The notes beneath the pieces are model-generated. The model saw nothing but the letters and a program-made list of their open reading frames with translations, was not told where the DNA came from and did not search any database. A stretch of DNA of 64,000 nucleotides from Mucilaginibacter rubeus (GTDB lineage: Bacteria > Bacteroidota > Bacteroidia > Sphingobacteriales > Sphingobacteriaceae): contig NZ_BMKD01000004.1 of the NCBI RefSeq assembly GCF_014643835.1, forward strand, positions 186,001 to 250,000. Reading direction: 5' to 3'. How positions within the stretch are numbered: position 1 is the first letter of the stretch; each line of letters begins with the position of its first letter. Both the position numbers and the translations under genes were made by a program. Below, in pieces: positions 53,131 through 62,336 of the stretch.

Positions 53131-54170
53131 CTAACTATTTTCGGATATGTGTGCATTCTGTTGAAGGTAGTCTTTTTCGAATGGTTTGTTGGTTTTGTAT
53201 ATAGTGTATACCATCTCCAATAATTTTCTTTGTACTGCTACAGTAGCTTTCATTTTCACGCTATTTCGGGATACGATCCGGACAAATATAGCTTTATATC
53301 TTTCTGAATGTCTTATGGCCGCTAATGCAGGTAAGTGCATGGCTTTTCGTAAATGCTTGTTCCCCCTTTTAGATATCTTGGGTTTGCCCTTAACGGATGA
53401 GCCGGATTCTTTTTCCCTGACATCCAGCCCGGCGTAACTGGTCAGCTGCTTTTTACTCCTGATCAGCTCAAAGCCGTTTGTTTCGGCTATGATCACAGTG
53501 GCCGTTAATAAGCCGACTCCAGGAATAGTGGTAATGGTAGCCAGTGTTTGTTTTAAATGTTTGTCCTGTGCTACAGCTGTTCTAATCTCAGTAAGTATTT
53601 CTTTAAGTTGTTCACCAATCATCTTTATCCTGTCCATCATTCTGCGGATAGTATCTTCCCCCGGAAAAGCTTCGGACTGTTCAGCATGTAGCTGGTTCTT
53701 GATCATGGTTCTTTCTGCAATAAGTTGTTCTCTTTCACGGGTTATCTGCCGCAGGGTCCTGAACACCCTTTTGGGTTGTACCCAGTTATCCAGTTTCTTT
53801 TCAAGTCCGAACATGGCTATGGCAAAAGACATTGATTTATCGGTAATTGTTTTGATCTCCAGTGTCTTGAAGAAGTTTGAGATCTTGTTGGGCATGACAA
53901 TACTTACAGCATACCCTTTGCCGGCCAGATAATAAGCAAGGCGCTCGTGGTATACACCTGTGGCCTCCATTACATATCTTAATGGATATTGGGGGATGCT
54001 TTGCTTGTTTATCCATACTTCCAGGTTTGCAAATCCTTTTCATTGTTTGGAAAAATCTTGTTCGCATAAACTGTTATAACTGCCTGCTCATCCATCTTGC
54101 CGATAGAAACCACCAGCTCTTTTTGAGCCACATCAATACCTACTACTTGTTTTAATAATCTGCTTGCCAT
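53131..54170 (-). pseudogene. IS110-family transposase, broken by a one-base frameshift
   Basis: The N-terminal part starts at ATG 54170 (MASRLLKQVVGIDVAQKELVV) and carries the RuvC-like DEDD domain. It meets a stop after frame loss near 54034-54040, where AAAAGGATTT lacks one G relative to an open AAG-GGA-TTT reading. The continuation (GFANLEVWINKQ...VMEATGVYHE) runs to 53131 with the C-terminal Transposase_20 domain, ITTIPGVGLLTATVIIAE and RKESGSSVKGKPKISKRGN, including the serine-rich loop. DEDD residues are at D13, the E of VMEATG, and the TDKS Asp. Sequencing error remains possible. IS110 elements use a bridge RNA, and the non-coding end upstream (54171-54420) is a candidate for it. Confidence 0.85.
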
Positions 54171-54420
54171 TGATCAAAGTTTTTAACTGTTATAAGTGAA
54201 AACCTTTCTTCGTTTTTCCTCCTGTTGGTTATCCTGGATATACTGCCTGGTCGTATTCCTTACATTCTGTTCAAACTCAAAAAAGTAAAGGAGTGAGGCT
54301 ATATCTAACGCTCAACATGCTCAAGGCTGTTTGGGATTGCTGTGCTCTCACTCTTTTCACTCATAAAATCATTACAATAATATTAGATGTAAACATAGGA
54401 GGGATTGCAGTGTAAAGCCC
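54171..54420 (-). ncRNA. Possible bridge-RNA region of the IS110 element
   Basis: On the minus strand the 250 bp before the transposase is non-coding and structured. GAGTGAG (about 54355-54361) can pair with CTCACTC (about 54290-54296), enclosing CTTGAGCATGTTGAG. In IS110 the bridge RNA is encoded in such an end. The role is inference. Confidence 0.35.
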
Positions 54421-54545
54421 GGAGCGTGTAGAGGGGTTGCGGGCAGGAAAGGCGAGGACTTGCAACGGAAAGCCCGGGCCGCAGGCAACGCCCATGTTAT
54501 AAAATCCATTAGAAAAATACACTTAATAATCAATAACTTACGATC

Positions 54546-54630
54546 ACGCCATTATAGGGAACGAAGCAATCGTGAACCATACAGGGCGGACCTGCTAATC
54601 GGGGATTGCTTCGTTCCTCGCAATGACGCT
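54546..54630. repeat. REP-like inverted repeat (right of IS110)
   Basis: GGAACGAAGCAATC (54558-54571) pairs perfectly with GATTGCTTCGTTCC (54604-54617). The right flank CTCGCAATGACG and the loop GGGCGGACCTGC link it to 23082-23172. The left flank (GCCATTATA) is degenerate. Confidence 0.8.
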
Positions 54631-54652
54631 TTTCTTGTTGGATAATACCTGT

Positions 54653-55393
54653 TTAAAATAACATCTTATTCTTAAGCGGATAGTCGACAAGCAATTTTTC
54701 AATATAGGTTGTTCTCAGCGCATCGCCAAATGCCGTGGCGTGCCTTAAGTGGTGCATATCGCTTGAAATAAAGTCTATCAAACTATTATCAACCAGGTCT
54801 TCGGCCATTTTTTTTATCTCTTTACCATAATACCCTGTGAGGGATATGGTATTAAGCTGAAAATCCAGGCCCCAACTATGCAGGTTTCTCAACATGTCTA
54901 AGTCAAGGTACTGGTAGCGCTCGGGGTGGGCCAAAATAGGTTTATACCCTTTATCATGAAGCTTTTGAATTACACTGTAAGTATTTGGCGGTTGATTTAT
55001 AAATGAAAATTCAAATAATACGTGGTTGTCGCCCATGGTCATGATCGGGCCGTTCTCTACACGTGCTTCAAACGTTTCATCAAAATAGTGTTCGGCAGCG
55101 GCTTCAACAGGTATATCAATCCCTTGTTTAACCAACTCGGCTTTTAATATAGTAAGCGCGTTTCCTATGGTTTCGGGGGTGTTGCGATAAAAATCTATCA
55201 TGATGTGTGGCGTGGCGATAACTTTTTTTATCCCCAATTCCATCATCTTTTTTATCAACTCTACCGAATCTTCGGGTGTTTTAGCACCATCATCAATCCC
55301 AGGTAACACATGCGAGTGCATATCAACCATGATTCCCTCATAATTGAATTTTGATTCCCTTATTGCCTTCTTCTTCTTAAAAAGCCCGAACAT
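54653..55393 (-). CDS. CpsB/CapC-type tyrosine-protein phosphatase (PHP)
   Basis: 246 residues with PHP metal motifs: DMHSHVLPGIDDGA (about 23-36), VIATPHIMIDF, ILAHPERY and SSDMHHL. Such enzymes dephosphorylate the tyrosine tail of the Wzc/BY-kinase controlling capsule or exopolysaccharide polymerisation. Start at 55393 (MFGLFKKKK, a basic cap). It follows rfbB by 3 bp, so it belongs to the sugar-nucleotide operon. No BY-kinase gene is in the window. Confidence 0.9.
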   Translation of the reverse strand: MFGLFKKKKAIRESKFNYEGIMVDMHSHVLPGIDDGAKTPEDSVELIKKMMELGIKKVIATPHIMIDFYRNTPETIGNALTILKAELVKQGIDIPVEAAAEHYFDETFEARVENGPIMTMGDNHVLFEFSFINQPPNTYSVIQKLHDKGYKPILAHPERYQYLDLDMLRNLHSWGLDFQLNTISLTGYYGKEIKKMAEDLVDNSLIDFISSDMHHLRHATAFGDALRTTYIEKLLVDYPLKNKMLF

Positions 55394-55396
55394 TTT

Positions 55397-56449
55397 TTAT
55401 CTATCGTTATACTGACTGCTGTAATATTGCTGGTAATGTCCCGACGTTACATCATTAAGCCAATCTTCATTAGCCAGGTACCAATCAACTGTTTTTTCCA
55501 AACCTTCCTCAAAAGTTATACCCGGCACCCAACCTAAATCATTTTTTAATTTGGTTGCATCGATAGCATATCTCAGGTCATGCCCGGCCCTGTCTGTCAC
55601 AAAAGTGATCAACTTAGCCGATTCTCCCTCAACCCTGCCTAATTTTTTGTCCAATATACTGCAAAGCAATTTGATCAGGTCGATATTTTTCCATTCGTTA
55701 TGCCCACCTATATTATAGGTTGAGCCCGATTTGGCATTATGGAAAATTACATCAATTGCCCGCGCATGGTCTTCAACCCAAAGCCAGTCGCGGATATTTT
55801 CGCCCTTACCATATACCGGTACAGGTTTACTTTGCTTGATATTATTAATTGCCAGCGGAATGAGTTTTTCCGGAAAATGGAATGACCCATAATTGTTTGA
55901 GCAATTTGATATAACGGTATCCATACCATAAGTATCCTGGTAGGCCCGCACAAAATGATCAGAACCTGCCTTTGAAGCCGAATATGGCGAATGCGGATCA
56001 TAAGCGGTGTCTTCGGTAAACATGCCGTCTTCACCAAGCGTACCGTATACCTCGTCGGTAGAAACATGATAAAAACGAGTTTGATCATATTTGCCTTTCC
56101 AATGCTCGCGGGCGGTATTCAATAAATTTACGGTGCCTACCACATTGGTCATCACAAAATCAAGGGGGTTAGTGATCGACCGGTCTACGTGCGATTCGGC
56201 AGCAAGATGGATCACCGCATCTGGATTTTCAGCCGCAAAAAGCTCATTAATAAAAGCAATATCAACAATATCTCCCTTTACGAACTTATAATTAGGTTCA
56301 TTTTCAATATCCTTTAAATTGGCCAGGTTACCCGCATAAGTAAGCTTATCTAAATTAACAATGCTGTAATCAGGATAGTTTTTCACAAACCTGCGCACTA
56401 CATGCGAACCAATAAAACCAGCGCCCCCTGTTATAATGATCTTTTTCAT
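55397..56449 (-). CDS. rfbB: dTDP-glucose 4,6-dehydratase
   Basis: Makes dTDP-4-keto-6-deoxyglucose, the precursor of rhamnose and many deoxysugars. NAD motif ITGGAGFIGSHVV (near 5-17), STDEVYG, YSASKAGSDHFVRA with catalytic Tyr/Lys, SNNYGSFHFPEKLIPL and RDWLWVEDHARAI. The Asp-Glu pair in TDEVYG identifies RmlB-type activity rather than a plain epimerase. The rfbA/C/D genes are absent here. 350 residues. Confidence 0.95.
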   Translation of the reverse strand: MKKIIITGGAGFIGSHVVRRFVKNYPDYSIVNLDKLTYAGNLANLKDIENEPNYKFVKGDIVDIAFINELFAAENPDAVIHLAAESHVDRSITNPLDFVMTNVVGTVNLLNTAREHWKGKYDQTRFYHVSTDEVYGTLGEDGMFTEDTAYDPHSPYSASKAGSDHFVRAYQDTYGMDTVISNCSNNYGSFHFPEKLIPLAINNIKQSKPVPVYGKGENIRDWLWVEDHARAIDVIFHNAKSGSTYNIGGHNEWKNIDLIKLLCSILDKKLGRVEGESAKLITFVTDRAGHDLRYAIDATKLKNDLGWVPGITFEEGLEKTVDWYLANEDWLNDVTSGHYQQYYSSQYNDR

Positions 56450-56464
56450 TCCCTGCTGTTGATA

Positions 56465-57487
56465 TTAATTGAACGGATTTTGAGCAATATATTTTTCCCA
56501 CTCCCAGGCCGACGACATCATTTCGCCAATACCCAGTTTTGCTGTCCAGCCAAGTTTGGTTGATGATTTAGTAACATCGCCCCAAACCTGCTCTACGTCA
56601 CCTTCACGGCGCGGGCCAATTTCATAGTTCAGTTTTTCGCCTGTTGTGCTTTCAAAAGCATGAATTACTTCCAACACTGAAGTGCCGTTGCCTGTACCCA
56701 GGTTAAATACATCATAACCTTTAAATTCGTCTTTTTCGGCAAGCCTTAACGCGGCAACGTGGGCTTTCGCTAAATCAACTACGTGAATATAATCGCGGAT
56801 GCAGCTACCATCAGGCGTGTTATAATCATTACCAAAAACGGTTATTTTTTCGCGTTTGCCGATGGCAGTTTGTGTAATAAAAGGCACCAGGTTTTGTGGC
56901 ACTCCTATTGGCAACTCCCCAATCAAAGCAGACTCATGGGCACCCACAGGGTTAAAATAACGCAACGAAATCACTTTATAATCGCTGCCGGAATTTACCA
57001 TATCAACCAAAATTTCTTCGGCTATTTGCTTGGTATTACCATATGGCGATTGTGCAGGTTGCACCGGGGCATTCTCAGTAACGGGTAATTTTTCGGGCTG
57101 TCCGTAAACTGTGCAGCTTGATGAAAATACAAAATTGATAGCCTTACCGTAATAAGCTTCGAGCAGATTGATAAGCGAATAGAAATTATTCCGATAGTAT
57201 TTCATCGGTTTTTTTACCGATTCGCCCACCGCTTTAAAGGCTGCGAAGTGGATGATACCACCTATTTCGGGTTCGGCGAGTGCAAGTGATCTAACGGCGG
57301 CTTCATCGCAAAGATCAAGCTTATGAAATACCGGGGTAAAGCCTAAGATCTTTGTAAGCTGATCTAATATTTTAGGATCCGAGTTCGACAGGTCGTCAAC
57401 GATAATGGGGTCATACCCCGCGTTAACCAGCTCAACAACGGTGTGCGAACCAATAAAACCCAAACCGCCTGTTACTAATATTTTCAT
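56465..57487 (-). CDS. galE: UDP-glucose 4-epimerase
   Basis: Interconverts UDP-glucose and UDP-galactose (or the GlcNAc/GalNAc pair). VTGGLGFIGSHTVVELVNAGYDP is the NAD site. SSSCTVYGQPEKLPV carries the catalytic Ser/Thr region and YGNTKQIAEEIL the Tyr-x3-Lys. RYFNPVGAHESALIGE is diagnostic of GalE, and GDGSCIRDYIHVVDLAKAHV follows. 340 residues. It is separated from rfbB by 15 bp in the same operon. Confidence 0.95.
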   Translation of the reverse strand: MKILVTGGLGFIGSHTVVELVNAGYDPIIVDDLSNSDPKILDQLTKILGFTPVFHKLDLCDEAAVRSLALAEPEIGGIIHFAAFKAVGESVKKPMKYYRNNFYSLINLLEAYYGKAINFVFSSSCTVYGQPEKLPVTENAPVQPAQSPYGNTKQIAEEILVDMVNSGSDYKVISLRYFNPVGAHESALIGELPIGVPQNLVPFITQTAIGKREKITVFGNDYNTPDGSCIRDYIHVVDLAKAHVAALRLAEKDEFKGYDVFNLGTGNGTSVLEVIHAFESTTGEKLNYEIGPRREGDVEQVWGDVTKSSTKLGWTAKLGIGEMMSSAWEWEKYIAQNPFN

Positions 57488-57561
57488 GGTTTAAATAGAG
57501 AGTATGTTTGAATGTTCGGCAAAGTAAGCAGATTGTGACAATTCATCCGCTTTTATATTAT

Positions 57562-57592
57562 AAAAAAGGCCAAAAAAATTAATTTCCGGCCT
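57562..57592 (-). terminator. Weak terminator after the UDP-glucuronate decarboxylase gene
   Basis: On the minus strand AGGCC pairs with GGCCT (57592-57588, 57571-57567) over a 16-base loop, followed by a run of T. The stem is only 5 bp, so it may leak into galE. Confidence 0.5.
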
Positions 57593-57600
57593 GGTTACCC

Positions 57601-58584
57601 TTACTTATTGTAATAGGTAAAGTCTTTATGGTTTATTTCATGTTCGGGCAACGACTTGAAGTATTCTAAGGTGATCTTCAAACCTTCACTCCTGGATACT
57701 TTTGGCTCCCAGCCTAATATAGCTTTGGCCTTGGTAATATCCGGGCGGCGTTGCTTCGGATCGTCTGTTGGCAAAGGCAGGCTGATCAGCTCCTGGTTGG
57801 TGCCCGTCAGCTTAATAATCTCCTCGCCAAATTGTTTTATAGTGATTTCATCAGGGTTGCCGATATTCACCGGCTGGGCGTAATCGCTGTGCAATAATCT
57901 GTAGATCCCTTCTATCAGGTCATCTACATAGCAAAACGACCGCGTTTGTGAGCCGTCGCCAAACATCGTCAGCGGTTCGCCCCGCAGTGCCTGCCCTATA
58001 AAAGCCGGTAACACCCTTCCATCATTCAGTCGCATCCTTGGGCCATAAGTATTGAAAATCCTAACGATCCTGGTTTCCAACCCGTGGAAGGTATGGTAAG
58101 CCATGGTAATAGCTTCCTGGAATCTTTTGGCTTCATCATACACCCCTCTCGGGCCTACCGGGTTTACATTACCCCAATATTCCTCTGGCTGAGGGTTGAT
58201 GTTCGGATCGCCGTATACTTCCGAGGTGGAGGCGATCAGCATCCGTGCCTTCTTGTTCCGGGCCAGTCCCAGCAGGTTATGGGTTCCCAGTGAGCCTACT
58301 TTCAATGTCTGGATCGGAATTTTCAGATAATCTATCGGGCTGGCCGGTGAGGCAAAATGCAGGATATAATGCAGTTCGCCCGGTACATAAACAAACTTGG
58401 ATACGTCATGATTATAAAACTCAAAGTTCTCCAGTTTGAACAAATGTTCTATATTCCTCAAATCGCCGGTGATCAGGTTATCCATCCCGATCACATGATA
58501 ATCTTCCTTAATAAACCTGTCGCACAGGTGCGAGCCTAAAAAACCGGCCGCTCCTGTAATCAGGATTCTTTTTCTTTCTGTCAT
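57601..58584 (-). CDS. UDP-glucuronic acid decarboxylase (UXS-like)
   Basis: 327 residues. [17 protein letters not shown] is the NAD motif. [46 protein letters not shown] carries catalytic Thr/Ser, Tyr and Lys, and the GPRG...Y-x3-K loop marks [13 protein letters not shown] and [19 protein letters not shown] follow. It converts UDP-GlcA, made by the UDP-glucose dehydrogenase overlapping its start (ATGA, 58581-58584), into UDP-xylose. The coupling of the two genes shows the UDP-xylose branch. Confidence 0.93.
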   Translation of the reverse strand: MTERKRILITGAAGFLGSHLCDRFIKEDYHVIGMDNLITGDLRNIEHLFKLENFEFYNHDVSKFVYVPGELHYILHFASPASPIDYLKIPIQTLKVGSLGTHNLLGLARNKKARMLIASTSEVYGDPNINPQPEEYWGNVNPVGPRGVYDEAKRFQEAITMAYHTFHGLETRIVRIFNTYGPRMRLNDGRVLPAFIGQALRGEPLTMFGDGSQTRSFCYVDDLIEGIYRLLHSDYAQPVNIGNPDEITIKQFGEEIIKLTGTNQELISLPLPTDDPKQRRPDITKAKAILGWEPKVSRSEGLKITLEYFKSLPEHEINHKDFTYYNK

Positions 58585-59897
58585 ATTGCTACTATTTTAC
58601 GGCCTATACTGTTATAATAAAACCCATATTCCTTCATCCTGTCCAGGTCATACAGGTTACGCCCGTCAAAGATCACCGGCGACTTCAGCTTTTCCTTCAT
58701 AAAGTCAAAGTCTGGCGTACGGAATACCGGCCATTCGGTCACAATCAACAGAGCATCTGCATCATCAAGGGCATTGTACCGATTGGTGGCATAGCTTATC
58801 TTATCGCCAAGTAGTTTCTTAACGTTTGGCATGCCTTCCGGGTCGTAGGCGGTTACTGTTGCCCCGGCTGCTAATAGCTCATCGATAATGTACAGTGCCG
58901 GTGCTTCGCGGATATCGTCGGTCTCCGGTTTAAAAGCCAGTCCCCACAGGGCAAAATGTTTTCCTTTCAGTCCACCTTCACCATAATATTCACGCATTTT
59001 AACTACCAGCCGTTTCTTCTGAGTTTCGTTCACTTCCATCACCGAGTTGAGGATCTTGAAGTCGTATTTATTTTCTTCGGCTGCTTTAGACAGGGCCTGC
59101 ACATCTTTAGGAAAACAGCTGCCCCCATAACCTACACCCGGGAAAAGGAAGCGTTTGCCAATGCGGCCATCTGCCCCTACCCCCTTGCGTACCATATCCA
59201 CATCCGCCCCCACCAGCTCGCACATGTTTGCAATCTCGTTCATGAACGTGATCTTGGTGGCTAAAAATGAGTTGGCTGCATATTTGGTTAGCTCGGATGA
59301 GCGTTCGTCCATATATAATATAGGGTTGCCCTGGCGCACGTAGGGTGCATATAAATCGCCCATTACCTGGCGGGCTTTTTCATCCGTTGTACCGATCACT
59401 ACCCTATCCGGTTTCATGAAATCTTCTACAGCTACACCTTCGCGTAAAAACTCGGGGTTGGATACTACAGCGAAGGGAACATCGGTATTGGCTTTCATCA
59501 CTGCGGTTACCTTATCTGCCGTACCTACCGGTACCGTTGATTTGGTTACGATCACTTTATATTCGGTGATCAGTTTGGCTATATCTTTTGCCGCGCCAAG
59601 CACATAACTCAAATCGGCTGCTCCATCGGCTCCCGGAGGCGTTGGTAACGCCAAAAAGATCACTTTGGCCGGGGCTATTGCTTCGGCAAGATTAGTGGTA
59701 AAGGTTAGCCTTTCCTGTTTAATGTTACGCAGAAATAAAATATCAAGACCCGGTTCATAGATCGGCATCTCGCCATTCCGCATCTTGTTTACTTTTTCTT
59801 CCACAATATCTACACAGGTTACTTCATTTCCCGTTTCGGCTAAACAAGTTCCCGTTACCAGGCCCACATAGCCTGTGCCAATTACTGCAATTTTCAT
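58581..59897 (-). CDS. ugd: UDP-glucose 6-dehydrogenase
   Basis: Makes UDP-glucuronate with 2 [23 protein letters not shown] is the N-terminal NAD motif. The catalytic Cys is in [14 protein letters not shown] (about 255-260), with FLREG and [12 protein letters not shown] also conserved. [16 protein letters not shown] is the C-terminal UDP-binding part. 438 residues. It is the first gene of the operon, divergent from the Kdo transferase. Confidence 0.96.
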   Translation of the reverse strand: MKIAVIGTGYVGLVTGTCLAETGNEVTCVDIVEEKVNKMRNGEMPIYEPGLDILFLRNIKQERLTFTTNLAEAIAPAKVIFLALPTPPGADGAADLSYVLGAAKDIAKLITEYKVIVTKSTVPVGTADKVTAVMKANTDVPFAVVSNPEFLREGVAVEDFMKPDRVVIGTTDEKARQVMGDLYAPYVRQGNPILYMDERSSELTKYAANSFLATKITFMNEIANMCELVGADVDMVRKGVGADGRIGKRFLFPGVGYGGSCFPKDVQALSKAAEENKYDFKILNSVMEVNETQKKRLVVKMREYYGEGGLKGKHFALWGLAFKPETDDIREAPALYIIDELLAAGATVTAYDPEGMPNVKKLLGDKISYATNRYNALDDADALLIVTEWPVFRTPDFDFMKEKLKSPVIFDGRNLYDLDRMKEYGFYYNSIGRKIVAI

Positions 59898-60051
59898 AGT
59901 GTTAAATGTGTTTTAAATTAAGGTTAGCAATATTTGTATGATCAACCATATAACCAGCTTATTATAGCACCGGGCGGGCCATAAAACTAATATTGTAATT
60001 ATTGTTATTACTTTTATGCCCGGCTAAGATAATCATTCAGCGTTAAAATTG

Positions 60052-61302
60052 ATGTTATTATATAATATAGGTATCAAATTATATTCCCTTTTTATCCGTT
60101 TTGCCTCGCTATTTAACAACAAGGCAAAACTTTGGATTGCAGGACGTAAAAACATTGTTTTTGTACGTATGGATAGCAGTGTTTGGTTTCATTTTGCTTC
60201 ACTTGGCGAATTTGAGCAAGGAAGGCCCATACTGGAAGCTATGAGAAATTTACATCCCGTAAAGAAAATAGTAATCACTTTTTTTTCTCCTTCGGGATAT
60301 GAGATCAGGAAAAACACCCCATTGGCCGACTATGTTTACTACTTGCCTTTGGATACCGCCCGAAACGCCCGCAGGTTTATTGATGCCATTAACCCCGAAA
60401 TTGTCATTTTTACTAAATACGAGTACTGGTTCCATTTTTTTAATGAAGCAAACAAGCGTAACATCCCCCTGTATATCGTATCGGGCATCTTCAGACCCGA
60501 ACAGGTGTTTTTTAAATGGTATGGCGGTTTTAACCGCAAAATATTAAGCCTGGTAAGCCACTTTTTTTTACAGGATAACAGGTCTAAGCAGCTATTGGAA
60601 AACATAGGCATTACCAATACATCGGTGAGTGGTGATACCCGTTTTGACCGCGTTTGGGCCAATGCACAAAATCCTAAACAATTGCCCCTGATTGAAGAAT
60701 TTAAAAACGGGCACAAACTGTTTATCGCGGGCAGCACCTGGCCGCAAGATGAAGCCTTCCTGGCTAAACTGGTAATCCAATATCCCAACTGGAAATTCAT
60801 CTTCGCTCCGCATGAAATACCGGAAGAAAAGATCAATAACTTGATAGAGCTGCTTCCGGAAGGAAAAGCCATCACGTTTTCACAGCTAAAAACCGAAGCC
60901 GAAGGTCTGAAGTCGGGAGATTTTATTAATCAATCGCTTACATCTAACAATCTTCAATCGCTGGTGATAGATAATATTGGCATGCTTTCATCGCTTTATG
61001 CTTATGCCGACGTTGCTTACATAGGTGGCGGCTTTGGTGTGGGAATTCATAATACCCTGGAGGCAGCCGCGTTCGGTCTGCCGGTTATTTTTGGCCCTAA
61101 TTATCAGAAATTTAACGAAGCCAAGGAACTTATAGCCATTAAAGCTGGTTTTAGCATCAGCAATGAAACAGAATTAAAAGATATTGTTGACACACTGGTT
61201 AATGACGAGGCGTTTTATAATATTACCCGTAAAAAGGTATTCAATTATGTGAAGGAAAATGTGGGGGCGACGGAGATGATCATAAAGTATATCAATAAAT
61301 AA
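60052..61302 (+). CDS. waaA: 3-deoxy-D-manno-octulosonic acid (Kdo) transferase
   Basis: A GT30 enzyme that adds Kdo to lipid IVA, making the LPS inner core. IWFHFASLGEFEQGRPI-type text (VWFHFASLGEFEQG), FSPSGYEIRKN, YLPLDTARN and the late donor motif YIGGGFGVGIHNTLEAAAFGLPVIFG are clear. The start is ATG 60052, three bases after an in-frame TTG. It is 416 residues, typical. The N-terminal membrane-anchoring helix (1-25) is present. Divergent from ugd, it starts the acyltransferase/lipid block. Confidence 0.95.
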   Translation: MLLYNIGIKLYSLFIRFASLFNNKAKLWIAGRKNIVFVRMDSSVWFHFASLGEFEQGRPILEAMRNLHPVKKIVITFFSPSGYEIRKNTPLADYVYYLPLDTARNARRFIDAINPEIVIFTKYEYWFHFFNEANKRNIPLYIVSGIFRPEQVFFKWYGGFNRKILSLVSHFFLQDNRSKQLLENIGITNTSVSGDTRFDRVWANAQNPKQLPLIEEFKNGHKLFIAGSTWPQDEAFLAKLVIQYPNWKFIFAPHEIPEEKINNLIELLPEGKAITFSQLKTEAEGLKSGDFINQSLTSNNLQSLVIDNIGMLSSLYAYADVAYIGGGFGVGIHNTLEAAAFGLPVIFGPNYQKFNEAKELIAIKAGFSISNETELKDIVDTLVNDEAFYNITRKKVFNYVKENVGATEMIIKYINK

Positions 61303-61318
61303 AAGATGCCATTTATGA

Positions 61319-61440
61319 TATGAGGAACGAGTGAGAAATTTTGTACACCCGGTAAGTAAACCATGTATGGTGGATTGCAGGAAGCAGAAGATTTCTCTTC
61401 ACGCCCCGCTTCGCCCCCTCCGCCGTTCATCGAAATGACA
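61319..61440. repeat. Palindromic element (GAGAAATTT/AGATTTCTC)
   Basis: GTGAGAAATTTTG (61331-61343) and AGATTTCTC (61389-61397) form an inexact dyad in a GC-uneven block ending CATCGAAATGACA, between the Kdo transferase and hydrolase genes. Confidence 0.5.
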
Positions 61441-61524
61441 ATTTTATAAAAAGACTATTCCATCATTCAAAACAAAACATGGTTGTTTACTGTACAAAAG
61501 CCATAAATTCTTAATATTGCCTTA

Positions 61525-62334
61525 ATGGGGTTTTTACATCTGCCCGGCTTGGGCAAAGCACATTTTCACGAGTATGGTACCGGTCAAAAGCCGCTGCTGG
61601 CCTTTCATGGCTATGGCATGACAGGGAAGCAGTTTCATGTACTTGATCAATCTATCCTACCCCAATATCATATCTATGGTTTCGATCACTTTTTTCATGG
61701 CGAAAGCAGGCTGGATGGCTGGACAGAACAACAGATCGTGGCCGGGATGCCCAAAACCATGGTACGCAGCTACATGGAAGAATGGTTTAAGCTTTACGGC
61801 CGACAACGTTTTTCGGTAATGGGTTATTCTATAGGCGCCAACCTGGCCCTGATATTGGTTGAAGAATATGCCGATATGATCGATGATATCATTTTAATGG
61901 CCCCTGATGGCCTGGCTGTATTTAAAGGCTTTCATTTTATATTGCATAATAAGCTTGGACGCGCAATTTTCCGTACGGCCACAAAAAGCAAATGGCTGGC
62001 GCCTTTTTTAGTTAAAAGCATGAAAACCGTTGGCGCTATTGACGAAAGCCTTTACCGCATAGCTTATAATGAAATTGATACCGAACAAAAACGGCTTGAC
62101 ACCTATTATACCCTAAATTTGATCAGGCAGTTAAAGCCTGATGTGCAGAAAGTAGCACAACTAATCAATCAGCATAAAATTAAATGTTTGCTGATATTTG
62201 GCAGGCATGATAAGCTTTTCCCTAAATCGGCGGCAATGCCATTTTTAGGAATGCTCCATAATGCCGAAGTGCATGAAATTGAACTTGGGCACTGGTTGGT
62301 TACAAAGGCACTTGACGAGTATTTAGTTAAATAA
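61525..62334 (+). CDS. Alpha/beta-hydrolase
   Basis: 269 residues. The oxyanion start LLAFHGYGMTGKQF, the nucleophile elbow MGYSIGANLAL (GxSxG, Ser about 98) and the late HDKLFP (Asp) and LGHWLV (His) make a full catalytic triad. The family includes esterases, lipases and thioesterases. It is directly followed (2 bp) by the first of two PlsC-like acyltransferase genes, pointing to a role in acyl trading. Confidence 0.87.
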   Translation: MGFLHLPGLGKAHFHEYGTGQKPLLAFHGYGMTGKQFHVLDQSILPQYHIYGFDHFFHGESRLDGWTEQQIVAGMPKTMVRSYMEEWFKLYGRQRFSVMGYSIGANLALILVEEYADMIDDIILMAPDGLAVFKGFHFILHNKLGRAIFRTATKSKWLAPFLVKSMKTVGAIDESLYRIAYNEIDTEQKRLDTYYTLNLIRQLKPDVQKVAQLINQHKIKCLLIFGRHDKLFPKSAAMPFLGMLHNAEVHEIELGHWLVTKALDEYLVK

Positions 62335-62336
62335 AC

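Larger units (their letters stand above)
53131..54420 (-). mobile_element. IS110-family insertion sequence (approximate extent)
   Basis: Contains the frameshifted transposase and about 250 bp of non-coding DNA before it. IS110 ends have no clear inverted repeats, so the limits are not certain; the right limit could be anywhere between about 54300 and 54430, and the left anywhere from about 52990 to 53130. Confidence 0.6.

Noticed and set aside
54460-54645. 61-residue frame near the IS110 element
   Set aside because: Its C-terminal part is translated from the REP-like repeat (GDCFVPRNDA), typical of spurious frames.
61245-61430. 61-residue minus-strand frame after the Kdo transferase
   Set aside because: Made of the palindromic element at 61319-61440 and the end of waaA; no start signal.
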